Shown: positions 45,490 through 56,855, counted from the first letter of the stretch. The stretch is DNA of 64,000 nt from Prolixibacteraceae bacterium (GCA_019856515.1 CP082230.1:1860001-1924000); one strand, 5' to 3'. The notes: generated by a model not told the origin, from the sequence alone. Translations and numbers: made by a program.

Positions 45490-45606
45490 TTATCCTTGAC
45501 GTTGCTTAAACTTAGGATTTTTCTTATTGATTACATACAAACGTCCTTTACGACGCACAATCTTGCAGTCACTACTGCGCTTTTTAATCGATACTCTAGT
45601 TTTCAT
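45490..45606 (-). CDS. rpmJ: 50S ribosomal protein L36, zinc-free type
   Basis: 38 residues, read directly from the minus strand: starts [19 protein letters not shown] and ends NPKFKQRQG. Of the four zinc ligands of the classic form (Cys11, Cys14, Cys27, His32) only Cys14 remains; the others are Ser, Asn and Lys, so it is the C-minus form. It stands between infA and rpsM, the usual Bacteroidota order. Confidence 0.95.
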   Translation of the reverse strand: MKTRVSIKKRSSDCKIVRRKGRLYVINKKNPKFKQRQG

Positions 45607-45620
45607 TATAAGTTTAACGA

Positions 45621-45842
45621 TTAGTTTTTATATCGAAATGTGATACGTCCCTTAGTCAAATCATAAGGAGACATCTCTACTTTCACTTTATCACCAGGTA
45701 AGATCTTAATATAATGCATACGCATTTTACCTGAAATGTGTGCTGTAATTACGTGACCATTGTGTAATTCAACACGAAACATTGCATTTGACAATGCTTC
45801 AATGATAGTCCCGTCCTGTTCTATAGAAGGCTGCTTCGCCAT
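45621..45842 (-). CDS. infA: Translation initiation factor IF-1
   Basis: 73 residues forming one OB fold ([53 protein letters not shown]). Occupies the A site during initiation. Its first 22 bases overlap the end of map, implying coupled translation. Confidence 0.97.
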   Translation of the reverse strand: MAKQPSIEQDGTIIEALSNAMFRVELHNGHVITAHISGKMRMHYIKILPGDKVKVEMSPYDLTKGRITFRYKN

Positions 45843-46633
45843 AAGAATTTATTTTTTTTCAATTGATTCTCAACAAAACAAAAATCAGTCAAGGTTTCAG
45901 CACCGTATGGTCTTACGGCAAGGGTATGTTCAAAATGCACACCCACACCACCATCTTTGGTCAAAACACTCCATCCATCATCTGACAAAAAAACATCCGA
46001 AGAATACTCTGTCAACATGGGTTCTATTGCAAGTGTCAAACCTCTAAGGAGTTTCATCCCTTTTTTTGACCTGCCAAAATTACGCACAAAAGGTGACTCA
46101 TGCAAATTTTTTCCAATTCCATGTCCACCAAAGGATTTTACCACACCAAAATCGGCCTCTTTTGCGATATTCTCAATAGAATAACCGATATCTCCGAGGT
46201 TTTTCCCCTCATGCGCATTTTCGAGGGCGCAAGATAAGCTTTCATACGCTGATTTACAAAGATTATAGTGATTTTCCGAAACATTACCCACTAAAAAAGT
46301 AAAACATCCATCTCCATGGTAACCATCTAAACAGACACCACAATCGACAGATACTACATCACCATCTTTAATAAGATAATTAGAGGGTAGTCCATGTAAT
46401 ACGCAATCATTGACAGATACACATAAACTGTTTGGAAATTCGTTATAATCTAAGAAACTAGGAGTAGCTCCTTGTTCGCGAATATAACATTCAGCAACGG
46501 CATCCAACTCTAGAGTTGAGATGCCGGGTTGAATAAGTTTAGTTATTTCAGCTAAAGTTTTACTTACAAGTAGCGAACTTTTTCGTATGAATGAGATTTC
46601 TTGTTCTGTTTTGTAGTAGATGGACCCATTCAT
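45821..46633 (-). CDS. map: Methionine aminopeptidase, type I
   Basis: Removes N-terminal Met from nascent proteins. 270 residues from the ATG at 46633, giving [20 protein letters not shown]; a start 12 codons upstream would overlap secY. Metal ligands are visible: [20 protein letters not shown] (two Asp, about 95-106), [12 protein letters not shown] (His, about 168), [12 protein letters not shown] (Glu, about 202) and [12 protein letters not shown] (Glu, about 235). The C terminus runs 22 bases into infA. Confidence 0.95.
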   Translation of the reverse strand: MNGSIYYKTEQEISFIRKSSLLVSKTLAEITKLIQPGISTLELDAVAECYIREQGATPSFLDYNEFPNSLCVSVNDCVLHGLPSNYLIKDGDVVSVDCGVCLDGYHGDGCFTFLVGNVSENHYNLCKSAYESLSCALENAHEGKNLGDIGYSIENIAKEADFGVVKSFGGHGIGKNLHESPFVRNFGRSKKGMKLLRGLTLAIEPMLTEYSSDVFLSDDGWSVLTKDGGVGVHFEHTLAVRPYGAETLTDFCFVENQLKKNKFLWRSSLL

Positions 46634-46643
46634 TATGAAAAAG

Positions 46644-47984
46644 CTATATTGCAGCTGCTCCACCAACACGTCCCTTAATACGACCGTCTTTCATAAGACC
46701 ATCATAGTGACGCATTAACAAGTGCGACTCAATCTGCTGTAATGTATCTAAAACTACACCTACCAAAATTAGAAGAGAAGTTCCTCCAAAGAAATTTGCA
46801 AACTGTCCATTGATACCCAATTTCATTGCAAAAGATGGTAAAATAGTAACCAATGCTAGGAATATAGATCCTGGCAAAGTGATACGTGACATAATAGTAT
46901 CCAAGAATTCAACGGTTTTCTTACCTGGTTTAACACCTGGAATAAAACCACCGTTCTTTTTCATATCTTCTGCCATTTGAACAGGATTAACTGTAATAGC
47001 AGTATAAAAATATGTGAAAATAACAACCATTAATGCCATAGCGAAATTATACCAGAACCCAGTAAAATCGCTAAATGCAGCTAAAGACGCTCTAATACCT
47101 TCAGACTCAAAAAGTCCTTGCATACTTAGAGGAATCATAACAATTGCTTGCGCAAAAATGATTGGCATAACACCAGCAGCATTCACTTTCAAAGGAATAT
47201 ACTGACGAACACCACCATATTGTTTGTTTCCTACAATTCGTTTTGCATACTGCACAGGCACTTTACGAGTACCTTGCACCAACAAAATCGAAAGCATGAA
47301 TACTACAAAAAGTAGAACTAGCTCAACCAAGAACATCAACATTCCTGCCCCTTGCTCAGACCAGCGTGAAGCCAACTCAGCGAAGAATGCGAAAGGAAGT
47401 CGAGATATAATACCGATCATAATGATTAAGGAGATACCATTACCGATACCTTTATCAGTAATACGCTCTCCTAGCCACATAACAAACATAGAACCCGCAC
47501 ACATAATAATGATAGCAGGTATAGTAAAGAAGGCGCCTCCTACTGCGAAGGCGCTTTCTGGTAATTGGTAATGCAAATTCGTTAGATAACCTGATCCTTG
47601 TAAAAATAAAATACCAACCGTTAGCAAACGGGTAATTTGGTTAATCTTATTACGACCAGACTCTCCATCTTTTTGTAAACGTTGAAAGTATGGAACAGCG
47701 ATACCCAAAAGCTGAATAACGATCGAAGCGGTAATATAAGGCATAATTCCCAATGCAAAAATCGAAGCATTTGAGAACGCACCTCCTGAAAAAGTATTTA
47801 GGAGTCCTAACAAACCATCTGCAGTCTGCTTTTTCAGTTCACCTAGTTGCATAGGATCAATACCTGGTAAGGCAATAAATGATCCTAGACGATAAACCAA
47901 TAACAACAACAAAGTTGTATTGATACGAGATCGCAACTCTTCGATCTTATAAATATTCTTTAGGGTGTCGATTAACTTTCTCAT
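46644..47984 (-). CDS. secY: Preprotein translocase subunit SecY
   Basis: 446 residues with ten membrane helices; the central channel of the Sec translocon. Plug and signature regions: ALGIMPYITASIVIQLL (about 75) and the cytoplasmic loop GTRKVPVQYAKRIVG (about 240), then GVMPIIFAQAIVMIPL. Typical position after rplO; 6-base gap. Confidence 0.98.
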   Translation of the reverse strand: MRKLIDTLKNIYKIEELRSRINTTLLLLLVYRLGSFIALPGIDPMQLGELKKQTADGLLGLLNTFSGGAFSNASIFALGIMPYITASIVIQLLGIAVPYFQRLQKDGESGRNKINQITRLLTVGILFLQGSGYLTNLHYQLPESAFAVGGAFFTIPAIIIMCAGSMFVMWLGERITDKGIGNGISLIIMIGIISRLPFAFFAELASRWSEQGAGMLMFLVELVLLFVVFMLSILLVQGTRKVPVQYAKRIVGNKQYGGVRQYIPLKVNAAGVMPIIFAQAIVMIPLSMQGLFESEGIRASLAAFSDFTGFWYNFAMALMVVIFTYFYTAITVNPVQMAEDMKKNGGFIPGVKPGKKTVEFLDTIMSRITLPGSIFLALVTILPSFAMKLGINGQFANFFGGTSLLILVGVVLDTLQQIESHLLMRHYDGLMKDGRIKGRVGGAAAI

Positions 47985-47990
47985 ATAGGT

Positions 47991-48437
47991 TTAGAGTATT
48001 TCTGTTGTTCCAGATAACTTTTCAATAGCTTCTTTTGCGCTTTTAGAAAAAGCATTTGCTTTCACCTCTAATTTAGAAGTAATTTCGCCATTTCCCAAGA
48101 TTTTTACCAAATCATTTTTAGAAACTAGCCCAGCCTTAATCAATAACGCTTTATCTATTGTTGTAGTCTCATGCTTATCAGCAACAGCCTGAAGTGATCC
48201 CAAGTTAACTCCTTTGTACTCTACACGGTTGATGTTCTTAAAACCAAATTTAGGAACCAAACGTTGTAGAGGCATCTGACCTCCTTGAAAACCAACTTTG
48301 CGGCTATATCCTGATCTAGACTTAGCACCTTTGTGCCCACGTGTCGAGGTACCACCAAAACCAGATCCTTGACCACGGCCAATTCGCTTATCAGAGTGAG
48401 TGGAACCTTTCGCAGGTTGTAGATTGTGCAACTCCAT
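47991..48437 (-). CDS. rplO: 50S ribosomal protein L15
   Basis: 148 residues. Glycine/basic N-terminal extension (RIGRGQGSGFGGTSTRGHKG) that threads into 23S rRNA, followed by the globular domain (LVPKFGFKNINRVEYKGVN). Late-assembly protein. Confidence 0.98.
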   Translation of the reverse strand: MELHNLQPAKGSTHSDKRIGRGQGSGFGGTSTRGHKGAKSRSGYSRKVGFQGGQMPLQRLVPKFGFKNINRVEYKGVNLGSLQAVADKHETTTIDKALLIKAGLVSKNDLVKILGNGEITSKLEVKANAFSKSAKEAIEKLSGTTEIL

Positions 48438-48460
48438 ATCTAGTTATTTTTATTTATTAA

Positions 48461-48640
48461 TTATAATTCAACGACCTTAACAAGGTGTTTAACAACATTA
48501 ATCATACCTAGAATTACTGGAGATGCATCATGCTCAACACTACCATTCAGTTTACGCAAACCAAGTGCTTCTAGATTACGCTTTTGGGTCTTAGTAGCTC
48601 CAATTGCGCTTTTTACTTGTGTTACTTTTATTTTTGCCAT
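48461..48640 (-). CDS. rpmD: 50S ribosomal protein L30
   Basis: 59 residues, read directly from the minus strand: starts MAKIKVTQVKSAIGATKTQK, then LEALGLRKLNGSVEHD and a hydrophobic end INVVKHLVKVVEL. Typical short bacterial L30, between rpsE and rplO, with gaps of 12 and 23 bases. Confidence 0.96.
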   Translation of the reverse strand: MAKIKVTQVKSAIGATKTQKRNLEALGLRKLNGSVEHDASPVILGMINVVKHLVKVVEL

Positions 48641-48652
48641 TGTGTTTTTCTA

Positions 48653-49168
48653 TTATCCGTTAAACACTTTGTCAAGAGAAACCCCACGGTGTGCAGCAAC
48701 AGTTTGTGCATCGCGAAGCTCTGCAAGAGCATTAAAAGTAGCCTTTACCAAGTTGTGAGGATTCGAAGAACCTTTCGACTTAGCTAGGATATCGTGAACT
48801 CCAGCACTCTCTAGTACTGCACGCATTGCACCACCAGCCTTTACTCCGGTACCCGAAGATGCAGGCTTCATGAATACACGCGCACCACCAAATTTAGCGT
48901 ATTGCTCGTGAGGAATAGTTCCCTTTAGAACAGGTACATTGATCAAGTTCTTTTTCGCTGCTTCTACCCCTTTAGAGATAGCAGTAGTTACTTCATTAGC
49001 TTTACCAAGACCCCATCCTACGATACCGTTCTCGTTACCTACTACTACAATAGCAGAAAAACTAAAGGTACGACCACCTTTTGTCACTTTAGTAACACGG
49101 TTAATAGCAACCAATCGATCTTTAAGTTCGATGTCGCTTGTTTTTACGTTACGTATATTTTGTGCCAT
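48653..49168 (-). CDS. rpsE: 30S ribosomal protein S5
   Basis: 171 residues. Double-stranded RNA-binding domain ([20 protein letters not shown], about 27) and C-terminal domain with [20 protein letters not shown]. Involved in decoding fidelity and mRNA helicase activity at the entry tunnel. Confidence 0.98.
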   Translation of the reverse strand: MAQNIRNVKTSDIELKDRLVAINRVTKVTKGGRTFSFSAIVVVGNENGIVGWGLGKANEVTTAISKGVEAAKKNLINVPVLKGTIPHEQYAKFGGARVFMKPASSGTGVKAGGAMRAVLESAGVHDILAKSKGSSNPHNLVKATFNALAELRDAQTVAAHRGVSLDKVFNG

Positions 49169-49176
49169 TGTAATAA

Positions 49177-49533
49177 TTAGAATTTAAGACCGTTTTCACG
49201 AGCAGCTTCAGCTACTGCTTTTACACGTCCGTGATACAAATATCCATTTCTATCGAATACAACTTGAGTAATACCTGCCGCTAGAGCTGCCTCAGCTGCT
49301 TTCTTACCAACAACAGTTGCGATCTCAGACTTAGATCCCTCAAGGCTTGCGATCTCTTTACATAGTGACGACACAGATAACACTGTTTTACCCGCATTAT
49401 CGTCAATAAACTGAACAGAAATCTGTTTGTTACTGCGATATACGTTCATGCGAGGAGTAGCTGCAGAACCAGAAATAATTTTTCTGATTCTTTTTTTGAT
49501 CCTGGCGCGTCTTTGTAGTTTTGTTAAAGACAT
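49177..49533 (-). CDS. rplR: 50S ribosomal protein L18
   Basis: 118 residues; binds 5S rRNA and helps attach it to the 50S. Basic N terminus [20 protein letters not shown], then [18 protein letters not shown] and [20 protein letters not shown]. Confidence 0.98.
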   Translation of the reverse strand: MSLTKLQRRARIKKRIRKIISGSAATPRMNVYRSNKQISVQFIDDNAGKTVLSVSSLCKEIASLEGSKSEIATVVGKKAAEAALAAGITQVVFDRNGYLYHGRVKAVAEAARENGLKF

Positions 49534-49552
49534 GATTTTCTAATTCTTATAA

Positions 49553-50107
49553 TTATACTTTAGCAGACTTACCTGCTTTACGACGTAGTTGCTCACCATC
49601 AAACTTAACACCTTTTCCTTTATACGGTTCTGGTGCACGGAATGAACGGATTTTAGCTGCAACTTGTCCAATCAACTGCTTATCGCAGCTTTTCAAAGTA
49701 ATTGTTGGATTGCTACGCTTATCTGTAACAGCAACAACATTTACTTCACTTGGAAGTTGCAAGTAGATGTGGTGAGAGTATCCAAGAACAAGGTCTAATA
49801 ATTGACCTTGATTCTCAGCACGATAACCTACACCTACCAACTCTAATTTGATTTCGTATCCCTTAGAAACACCAACCACCATATTACTGATTAGTGAACG
49901 ATACAATCCATGTAGAGAAGCGTGACGCTTCTGATCCGTTGGACGAGATACTACTACTTGATTTTCCTCTACTGTAACAGTGATTTCAGCATCAACTTTT
50001 TGAGTCAACTCTCCAAGTCCGCCTTTAACTGTAACGATGTTGTCGCTAGAAACACTAACGGTAACGCCAGCAGGGATTTCAATAGGTAATTTACCGATCC
50101 TTGACAT
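49553..50107 (-). CDS. rplF: 50S ribosomal protein L6
   Basis: 184 residues, two homologous halves; lies near the factor-binding site. MSRIGKLPIEIPAGVTVSVS, GLYRSLISNMVVGVSKGYEI, and the C-terminal signature PEPYKGKGVKFDGEQLRRKA. Confidence 0.98.
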   Translation of the reverse strand: MSRIGKLPIEIPAGVTVSVSSDNIVTVKGGLGELTQKVDAEITVTVEENQVVVSRPTDQKRHASLHGLYRSLISNMVVGVSKGYEIKLELVGVGYRAENQGQLLDLVLGYSHHIYLQLPSEVNVVAVTDKRSNPTITLKSCDKQLIGQVAAKIRSFRAPEPYKGKGVKFDGEQLRRKAGKSAKV

Positions 50108-50125
50108 TGAATATTCTCCTCTTGA

Positions 50126-50524
50126 TTAATATACGTAACACAATACTTCTCCACCAACATTTAGCTCACGAGCCTCTTTGTCAGTGATAACTCCCTTCGA
50201 AGTAGAAAGAATTGCTACCCCAAGACCATTCAATACACGTGGCATAGTGTCTGTGTTAGCGTATCTTCTCAAACCTGGTTTACTAATACGCTTCAATCCT
50301 TTGATTGCAGGTATCCCAGACTCTGGATGATATTTCAATGCTATCTTAATACTTCCTTGATAGTTTTTCTCGTCATCAAATTTGTAACTTAGGATATAAC
50401 CTTTTTCTTTAAGAATTTTGGTCATTTCCTTTTTGATCTTAGATGCAGGAATTTCCACAACGCGGTGCTTTGCTTTAACGGCATTCCTTAATCTAGTCAA
50501 AAAATCAGCTATAGGATCTGTCAT
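50126..50524 (-). CDS. rpsH: 30S ribosomal protein S8
   Basis: 132 residues from the ATG at 50524 ([20 protein letters not shown]); an in-frame upstream start would add a Lys-rich piece that overlaps rpsN. C-terminal [20 protein letters not shown] binds 16S helix 21. In E. coli S8 regulates the spc operon. Confidence 0.97.
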   Translation of the reverse strand: MTDPIADFLTRLRNAVKAKHRVVEIPASKIKKEMTKILKEKGYILSYKFDDEKNYQGSIKIALKYHPESGIPAIKGLKRISKPGLRRYANTDTMPRVLNGLGVAILSTSKGVITDKEARELNVGGEVLCYVY

Positions 50525-50549
50525 TTTTTTAAACTTTCTTTTAAAGAGA

Positions 50550-50819
50550 TTACCAACTTGCTTTTTTAACACCTGGAATTAAACCAGAAGAAGCCATTTC
50601 TCTGAAACAAATTCTACTGATTCCAAACTGTCGCATATATCCTTTTGGACGTCCAGTCAACTTACAACGATTGTGCATTCTAACTGGAGAAGCATTCTTA
50701 GGAAGCTTCTGGAGTCCTTCATAGTCCCCCTCTGCGATAAGACGACTACGCTTCTCAGCAAAGCGTGCAACTAACTTTGCACGTTTTACTTCGCGGGCTT
50801 TCATTGATTCCTTAGCCAT
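50550..50819 (-). CDS. rpsN: 30S ribosomal protein S14, zinc-free type
   Basis: 89 residues, the longer form. [20 protein letters not shown], then [20 protein letters not shown] and [18 protein letters not shown]. The CxxC pairs of the short zinc form are missing. Confidence 0.97.
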   Translation of the reverse strand: MAKESMKAREVKRAKLVARFAEKRSRLIAEGDYEGLQKLPKNASPVRMHNRCKLTGRPKGYMRQFGISRICFREMASSGLIPGVKKASW

Positions 50820-50824
50820 ATCTC

Positions 50825-51385
50825 TTATTTCTTTTTAGCGTTTTTAAAAGGCATACCAAATTCACGTAACAAAGCATAACCTTCTTCATCAGAAGTAGCT
50901 GTAGTTACGAATGTAATATTCATACCAGAAATCTTGTTGATCTTATCCATCGCGATCTCTGGGAAAATGATCTGCTCAGTTATACCCAATGTATAGTTAC
51001 CTCGACCATCCAATTTTGCTTGGATACCCTGGAAGTCACGAATACGTGGCAATGCTACAGAGATAAGGCGATCTAAGAATTCATACATGCGATCTTTACG
51101 CAAAGTTACTCTTGCTCCAATAGGCATCTTCTTTCTCAACTTGAAGTTAGAGATATCCTTTTTTGAAACAGTAGAAACAGCTTTTTGACCAGCAATCATT
51201 GTCAACTCAGCAAGTGCTATGTCAACTAATTTCTTGTCACCTGTAGCTGCTCCAACACCTTGGTTGATTACAATCTTCTCAAGTTTTGGCGCCTGCATTA
51301 CAGACTTATAACCAAACTCTTTCATCAAGGCAGGTAGAACCTGCTCTTGATATTTTGCTTTATAAGTAGGTATATTCGCGTTCAT
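50825..51385 (-). CDS. rplE: 50S ribosomal protein L5
   Basis: 186 residues; 5S rRNA binding, contacts P-site tRNA and S13. [20 protein letters not shown] (about 39), [20 protein letters not shown] (about 88) and [20 protein letters not shown]. Its ATG overlaps the rplX stop (TAATG). Confidence 0.98.
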   Translation of the reverse strand: MNANIPTYKAKYQEQVLPALMKEFGYKSVMQAPKLEKIVINQGVGAATGDKKLVDIALAELTMIAGQKAVSTVSKKDISNFKLRKKMPIGARVTLRKDRMYEFLDRLISVALPRIRDFQGIQAKLDGRGNYTLGITEQIIFPEIAMDKINKISGMNITFVTTATSDEEGYALLREFGMPFKNAKKK

Positions 51386-51708
51386 TACTTAATCTCCTCT
51401 TTTGATTTTTTAGTATAACGAACCAACTTACCATCCTCATTAAGTCTGCGACCAACACGAGTAACCTCTTTTGTAGACGCATCTACGAACATCAAGTTAG
51501 AAATGTGAATTCCAGCTTCTTGCTTGATGATTCCACCTTGAGGATTTTCGGCATTAGGCTTAACATGCTTAGAAATTAGGTTTACACCTTCAACGATAAC
51601 GCGGTCGGTTTTCTTGATTACTTCAAGAACCTTACCTGTTTCGCCTTTTCCAGATCCAGCAATAACCTTAACGGTATCCCCTTTTTTTATTTTAAACTTT
51701 TTTTGCAT
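51385..51708 (-). CDS. rplX: 50S ribosomal protein L24
   Basis: 107 residues with a KOW motif ([20 protein letters not shown]); an assembly initiator at the tunnel exit. Overlaps rplE by one base. Confidence 0.98.
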   Translation of the reverse strand: MQKKFKIKKGDTVKVIAGSGKGETGKVLEVIKKTDRVIVEGVNLISKHVKPNAENPQGGIIKQEAGIHISNLMFVDASTKEVTRVGRRLNEDGKLVRYTKKSKEEIK

Positions 51709-51721
51709 TATATTGTACGAT

Positions 51722-52087
51722 TTACAAAACTTCAGGTGCTAACGAAACAATCTTCATGAAGTTGTCACGCAACTCACGAGCTACTGGCCCAAAGATACGA
51801 GTTCCGCGCATTTCACCTGCAGCATTCAACAAAACCAGTGCATTGTCATCAAAACGGATGTAAGATCCATCTGCACGACGAACCTCCTTCTTTGTACGTA
51901 CCACAACTGCTTTAGAAACAGTACCTTTTTTGATGTTACCAGAAGGAATAGCGCTCTTAACAGTTACCACTACTTGGTCACCTACAGAGGCATAACGCCT
52001 TTTAGTACCACCTAATACACGAATAACTAAAGCTTCTTTTGCACCACTGTTATCAGCAACAGCACATCTACTCTCTTGTTGTATCAT
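51722..52087 (-). CDS. rplN: 50S ribosomal protein L14
   Basis: 121 residues. [20 protein letters not shown] and [20 protein letters not shown] then [14 protein letters not shown]; sits at the subunit interface and binds RsfS. Two bases after rpsQ... that is, rpsQ ends two bases upstream. Confidence 0.98.
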   Translation of the reverse strand: MIQQESRCAVADNSGAKEALVIRVLGGTKRRYASVGDQVVVTVKSAIPSGNIKKGTVSKAVVVRTKKEVRRADGSYIRFDDNALVLLNAAGEMRGTRIFGPVARELRDNFMKIVSLAPEVL

Positions 52088-52089
52088 GG

Positions 52090-52350
52090 TTACTTAGCTC
52101 TTTCAATGATTTCTACCAATCTCCATCCTTTTTTCTTACTCAAAGGACGAGTCTCCATAACTTTTACGGTATCGCCGATATTACAATCGTTTTTATCGTC
52201 TTGAGCATACAATTTTGAAGTCTTATTTACGAATTTTCCGTAAATAGGGTGCTTCTCTTTGCGATGCACAGTAACAGTGATGGTTTTATCCATTTTGTTA
52301 CTAACAACTACTCCGATACGCTCTTTTCTAAGGTTCCTTTCCATCGTCAT
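52090..52350 (-). CDS. rpsQ: 30S ribosomal protein S17
   Basis: 86 residues, OB fold. [20 protein letters not shown] and [20 protein letters not shown]. Two ATG codons in frame (52350 and 52344); most family members begin at the second (MERNLRKER), so the first two residues are doubtful. Confidence 0.96.
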   Translation of the reverse strand: MTMERNLRKERIGVVVSNKMDKTITVTVHRKEKHPIYGKFVNKTSKLYAQDDKNDCNIGDTVKVMETRPLSKKKGWRLVEIIERAK

Positions 52351-52355
52351 CCTTA

Positions 52356-52556
52356 TTACTTAGTTTCACTAATTTGACGTTGACGCAAGATCGTCTTTAA
52401 ACGTGCAATAGTTCTGCGGCTTTCGCGAATACTTTGTGGATTGTCCACAGGGCTAACCGCGTGATTCAATTCCAAACGTACTAATGCCTCAGATTCTGTT
52501 GCGATACGCTCTTGGATCTCTGCTGTACTTAATTCTTTAATTTCAGAAGTTTTCAT
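52356..52556 (-). CDS. rpmC: 50S ribosomal protein L29
   Basis: 66 residues, two helices. [17 protein letters not shown] then [20 protein letters not shown]. At the polypeptide exit, part of the docking site for SRP and trigger factor. ATG overlaps the rplP stop. Confidence 0.96.
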   Translation of the reverse strand: MKTSEIKELSTAEIQERIATESEALVRLELNHAVSPVDNPQSIRESRRTIARLKTILRQRQISETK

Positions 52557-52990
52557 TATTCTGCATTTGATGATTCAACAAAATCACGACGAACAACAAA
52601 CTTTGTCGTCACAGGTAGCTTCTGAGCAGCTAAACGTAGTGCTTCTTTTGCAAGGTCAAATGGTACACCATCTACCTCAATAATCATACGTCCAGGTGTA
52701 ACAGGTGCAACAAACGCCTCTGGAGCTCCTTTACCCTTACCCATACGAACCTCTGCAGGTTTCTTTGTAATAGGCTTATCTGGGAAAATACGGATCCAAA
52801 TCTGTCCTTGACGTTGCATCTTTCTTGTTACGGCAATCCTTGCTGCCTCTATCTGACGCCCTGTAATCCATGAAGTCTGTAGCGACTTAATACCAAAAGT
52901 ACCGAATGAAAGTTGGTTACCGCGCTGTGCGTTCCCCTTCATCCTTCCTTTTTGGACTCTTCTGAATTTTACTTTCTTAGGCTGTAACAT
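52556..52990 (-). CDS. rplP: 50S ribosomal protein L16
   Basis: 144 residues. [40 protein letters not shown] and [20 protein letters not shown]. Positions A-site tRNA near the peptidyl transferase centre. Confidence 0.98.
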   Translation of the reverse strand: MLQPKKVKFRRVQKGRMKGNAQRGNQLSFGTFGIKSLQTSWITGRQIEAARIAVTRKMQRQGQIWIRIFPDKPITKKPAEVRMGKGKGAPEAFVAPVTPGRMIIEVDGVPFDLAKEALRLAAQKLPVTTKFVVRRDFVESSNAE

Positions 52991-53018
52991 CCTTTACTAA
53001 TCTTAGATAATTAACAAA

Positions 53019-53726
53019 TTACTTTCTACGCTTCTTAAAACCTCCGCGCTTATTACCGCCACGATTATCTCGTGGAGCTTGTACTGGAGCTAGTTCAGGT
53101 TTTCCATAAATCTCGCCTTTGCAAATCCAAACTTTAACTCCTAGAAGTCCAGTTTTTGTCAATGCTTCAACAAGTGCATAGTCAATATTTGCTCTAAGTG
53201 TATGTAGAGGTGTTCTACCTTCTTTGTACATTTCCGAGCGTGCCATTTCAGCGCCATTAAGACGACCTGAAATCTGAACCTTAATACCTTCTGCTCCCAT
53301 TCGCATTGCTGAAGAGATAGCCATCTTAACAGCACGACGATAAGCAATACGGCCTTCAATTTGACGAGCGATATTTGTACCTACAATCTTAGCATCAAGC
53401 TCTGGTCTTTTGATTTCAAAAATGTTGATCTGAACATCTTTTTTAGTGATCTTCTTAAGCTCTTCTTTAAGCTTATCTACTTCCTGACCACCTTTACCAA
53501 TAATAATACCAGGGCGAGATGTTTGAACGGTAATAGTAATAAGCTTAAGAGTACGCTCAATCATAATTTTTGAAATACTCGCTTTTGCCAAACGCGCATT
53601 CAAATATTTACGAATTTTGAAATCCTCGGCAAGCTTATCTCCATAATCATTACCTCCGAACCAGTTTGAATCCCATCCACGGATGAATCCCAATCGGTTT
53701 GCTATCGGATTAACTTTTTGTCCCAT
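53019..53726 (-). CDS. rpsC: 30S ribosomal protein S3
   Basis: 235 residues. KH domain (about 38-108, [20 protein letters not shown]) and C-terminal domain ([20 protein letters not shown]). Basic tail rich in Gly/Arg ([16 protein letters not shown]). Lines the mRNA entry tunnel. Confidence 0.98.
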   Translation of the reverse strand: MGQKVNPIANRLGFIRGWDSNWFGGNDYGDKLAEDFKIRKYLNARLAKASISKIMIERTLKLITITVQTSRPGIIIGKGGQEVDKLKEELKKITKKDVQINIFEIKRPELDAKIVGTNIARQIEGRIAYRRAVKMAISSAMRMGAEGIKVQISGRLNGAEMARSEMYKEGRTPLHTLRANIDYALVEALTKTGLLGVKVWICKGEIYGKPELAPVQAPRDNRGGNKRGGFKKRRK

Positions 53727-53736
53727 GTATTATTAT

Positions 53737-54144
53737 TTATTCTTGAACAACATTATTACTTGCTAAGCGAATCGTAACGTGATTAGAACGCTTACGAATT
53801 CGGTGAGCACGACCTTGAGGTGCTGGTTGAATTCGTTTAAGCATACGTCCACCATCTACGAATACTTCAGTCACATACAAATTACTCTCTTCCAAACGAA
53901 CACCTTCGTTTTTTGCTTGCCAGTTTGCGACAGCAGAAAGAAGTAACTTCTCTACTTTTCTTGAAGCCTCTTTTGAAGAGAACTTTAAGATATCTAATGC
54001 GCGATTCACTTCTACACCACGAATCATGTCAACTACCAAACGCATCTTACGAGGTGAAGTAGGACAGTTACGCAATACAGCTGAATACTGTTGTTTTTTC
54101 GCTTCTTTAAGCTTTATCGCATTATTATGTTTTCTTGATCCCAT
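53737..54144 (-). CDS. rplV: 50S ribosomal protein L22
   Basis: 135 residues. [20 protein letters not shown] and the C-terminal [20 protein letters not shown]. Its hairpin reaches into the exit tunnel. The N terminus carries about 15 extra residues ([18 protein letters not shown]). Confidence 0.98.
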   Translation of the reverse strand: MGSRKHNNAIKLKEAKKQQYSAVLRNCPTSPRKMRLVVDMIRGVEVNRALDILKFSSKEASRKVEKLLLSAVANWQAKNEGVRLEESNLYVTEVFVDGGRMLKRIQPAPQGRAHRIRKRSNHVTIRLASNNVVQE

Positions 54145-54159
54145 CGTGATACAGATTTA

Positions 54160-54429
54160 CTATTTTTTCTTATTACCACCATGACCGCGGAAAGTACGCG
54201 TTGGAGCAAACTCTCCAAATTTATGTCCTACCATGTTCTCTGTAACATATACAGGAATAAATTTATTCCCATTATGTACTGCGACTGTATGTCCGACATA
54301 ATCCGGAGAAATCATTGAGCTACGCGCCCAAGTCTTTACAACGGTCTTTTTACCTGACTCAATCAAAGCTGCAACCTTCTTATCAAGGTTTACATCAATG
54401 AAAGGTCCTTTTTTTAATGAACGACTCAT
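54160..54429 (-). CDS. rpsS: 30S ribosomal protein S19
   Basis: 89 residues. [40 protein letters not shown] and [19 protein letters not shown]. In the head, next to S13. Confidence 0.98.
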   Translation of the reverse strand: MSRSLKKGPFIDVNLDKKVAALIESGKKTVVKTWARSSMISPDYVGHTVAVHNGNKFIPVYVTENMVGHKFGEFAPTRTFRGHGGNKKK

Positions 54430-54451
54430 AATTTGTACTTACTTTTGCCGA

Positions 54452-55276
54452 TTACTTCTTTCTTTTTTCTACAATATACTTATTCGAAGCTTTTTTCTTC
54501 GAACGAGTTTTGAAGCCTTTAGCTAACAGACCCGTGCGTGACCTTGGGTGACCTCCAGACTGACGTCCTTCACCACCACCCATTGGGTGATCAACTGGGT
54601 TCATTGCCACACCACGAACTCGTGGACGACGTCCCAACCAACGTGAACGTCCCGCTTTTCCTGAACGCTCTAACGCGTGATCTGAATTACTTACTGCTCC
54701 AATTGTAGCACGACATGTTACAAGTACCATACGAGATTCGCCCGAAGGTAATTTTACAATAGCATATCTGCCTTCACGTGAAGTCAATTGTGCATATGAT
54801 CCCGCTGAACGAGCCATAACACCACCTTGACCAGGATGAAGCTCAATATTATGAATGATTGTTCCAAGAGGAATATTTGCTAGAGGAAGAGAATTTCCTA
54901 CTTCTGGTGCAACATTATCTCCTGACAACAACACTTGATCAACTTCAAGCTTGTTTGGTGCCAAAATATAACGTTTCTCTCCATCAGCATAAACCAACAA
55001 CGCGATACGCGCAGTACGGTTAGGATCATACTGAATAGATTCTACCTTTGCAGGGATACCGTCTTTATCTCTTGTAAAATCGATAACACGATATTTTCTC
55101 TTATGCCCTCCACCTATATACCTCATTGTCATCTTTCCAGAGTTGTTACGTCCTCCGGATTTCTTCATGGGCTTCAACAATGATTTTTCAGGTGTGTCAG
55201 TGGTAATCGTATCAAAAACACCAACGATCTTGTGTCTCTGACCGGGAGTTACAGGTTTAAACTTTCTTACTGCCAT
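54452..55276 (-). CDS. rplB: 50S ribosomal protein L2
   Basis: 274 residues, needed for subunit joining and peptidyl transfer. [20 protein letters not shown] (about 41), [20 protein letters not shown] and the C-terminal [20 protein letters not shown] with the conserved His (about 229). Confidence 0.98.
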   Translation of the reverse strand: MAVRKFKPVTPGQRHKIVGVFDTITTDTPEKSLLKPMKKSGGRNNSGKMTMRYIGGGHKRKYRVIDFTRDKDGIPAKVESIQYDPNRTARIALLVYADGEKRYILAPNKLEVDQVLLSGDNVAPEVGNSLPLANIPLGTIIHNIELHPGQGGVMARSAGSYAQLTSREGRYAIVKLPSGESRMVLVTCRATIGAVSNSDHALERSGKAGRSRWLGRRPRVRGVAMNPVDHPMGGGEGRQSGGHPRSRTGLLAKGFKTRSKKKASNKYIVEKRKK

Positions 55277-55282
55277 TTCCTA

Positions 55283-55573
55283 TTAAATATTGCTGTAAAA
55301 ATCAATTACGCCACCTTCTTTCAAGGTAACGATCGCCTTCTTAAAAGATGCAGTCTTGCCGTTTTGCACACCAGTCTTAGTGTAACGCATCTTACGCTTT
55401 CCTGCATAAACCATTGTATTTACAGAGCAAACTTCTACTCCATACATAGCTTCAATGGCTTTTTTGATCTGGCCTTTATCTGCACTCTTCAAAACAACGA
55501 AACCATAAGAGTTCAAAGTCTCTTGCTGCTCCGTCATTTTTTCTGTTACTATAGGTCGAACTAAAACATTCAT
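55283..55573 (-). CDS. rplW: 50S ribosomal protein L23
   Basis: 96 residues. MNVLVRPIVTEKMTEQQETL and KSADKGQIKKAIEAMYGVEV. Docking site for trigger factor and SRP at the tunnel exit. Confidence 0.97.
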   Translation of the reverse strand: MNVLVRPIVTEKMTEQQETLNSYGFVVLKSADKGQIKKAIEAMYGVEVCSVNTMVYAGKRKMRYTKTGVQNGKTASFKKAIVTLKEGGVIDFYSNI

Positions 55574-55584
55574 TGCCTAAATCG

Positions 55585-56214
55585 TTAAATATTAAATACT
55601 TCCTCCAACTTACTTACAGAACCTTCCACAAAAACGATAGTTTTTGCACGCAATACGTTATATGTATTCAAGTCAGATACAGCAATAACGTCTACATTCT
55701 GTAAATTTCTGGTCGACAAATATATGTTTTTATTTGCATCAGATAAAACAATTAACAACTTTTTATCGTTAATCTGTAAATTCTTTTGCAAAGAAACCAT
55801 TTCTTTCGTCTTTGGAGACTCAAAAGTAAAATCTTCAAGAACCTTGATAGCTCCCTCGTTAGCTTTGTAAGTCAAAGCTGATTTACGAGCTAATTGCTTC
55901 ACTTTCTTATTCAACTTGAAACCGTAATTTCTTGGACGAGGCCCGAAAGCACGTCCACCACCACGGAAAATTGGAGACTTGATACTACCAGCACGAGCTG
56001 TACCAGTACCTTTTTGCTTTTTAATCTTTCTTGTTGAACCAGAAATATCAGCACGCTCTTTGGACTTGTGAGTCCCTTGACGTTGATTTGCCAAGAACTG
56101 TTTAACATCCAAATAGATTGAATGATCGTTCGGCTCAATCGCGAAGATTGCATCATTCAATGCAACTTTACGACCAGTCTCCTGTCCTGCTAGATTTAAT
56201 ACACTAATTTCCAT
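55585..56214 (-). CDS. rplD: 50S ribosomal protein L4
   Basis: 209 residues. The extended loop ([20 protein letters not shown], about 70-95) lines the exit tunnel and is the usual site of macrolide resistance changes. Overlaps the rplC stop by one base (TAATG). In E. coli L4 regulates the S10 operon; no leader was recognised. Confidence 0.98.
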   Translation of the reverse strand: MEISVLNLAGQETGRKVALNDAIFAIEPNDHSIYLDVKQFLANQRQGTHKSKERADISGSTRKIKKQKGTGTARAGSIKSPIFRGGGRAFGPRPRNYGFKLNKKVKQLARKSALTYKANEGAIKVLEDFTFESPKTKEMVSLQKNLQINDKKLLIVLSDANKNIYLSTRNLQNVDVIAVSDLNTYNVLRAKTIVFVEGSVSKLEEVFNI

Positions 56215-56831
56215 TACTGCTGAATAATTAAGTAAGACCCCTTAGCTCCTGGAACGGAACCTTTAACAATTAACAAGTTACTCTCTGGTATTACTTTCAA
56301 AACTTTTAAGCTTTCAACCTTAACAGTCTTGCCACCGTGACGACCTGCCATACGCATACCTTTAAATACACGAGCTGGGTAAGATGCCGCCCCAATAGAA
56401 CCTGGTGCTCTCAAACGATTATGTTGACCGTGTGTAGCTTGACCTACACCAGCAAAACCATGACGCTTTACAACACCCTGAAAACCTTTACCTTTAGAGA
56501 CACCTGAAACATCAACCCATCCATCAACATTCAAAACGTCTAGGGTTACAACATCACCAAGCTGGAAATCCATACCTTCTGCAGAAAACTCTACCACTCT
56601 CTTCTTAGGAGTCGTGTTCGCTTTTTTAGCGTGACCTTGCTCTGCTTTTGTAGCATGCTTCTCTTTTTTATCCTCAAAACCCAACTGAATAGCAGCATAT
56701 CCATCTACTTCTTCAGTACGTACTTGAGTTACGACACAAGGACCAGCCTCAATCACAGTGCATGGAATGTTTTTTCCCTCAACACTGAATACGGAAGTCA
56801 TTCCGATTTTTTTTCCAATTAATCCAGACAT
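56214..56831 (-). CDS. rplC: 50S ribosomal protein L3
   Basis: 205 residues. [20 protein letters not shown] and the long loop [20 protein letters not shown], with [20 protein letters not shown]; it reaches the peptidyl transferase centre. 24 bases after rpsJ. Confidence 0.98.
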   Translation of the reverse strand: MSGLIGKKIGMTSVFSVEGKNIPCTVIEAGPCVVTQVRTEEVDGYAAIQLGFEDKKEKHATKAEQGHAKKANTTPKKRVVEFSAEGMDFQLGDVVTLDVLNVDGWVDVSGVSKGKGFQGVVKRHGFAGVGQATHGQHNRLRAPGSIGAASYPARVFKGMRMAGRHGGKTVKVESLKVLKVIPESNLLIVKGSVPGAKGSYLIIQQ

Positions 56832-56855
56832 AATACTTTAAATTGTCTAAAATTA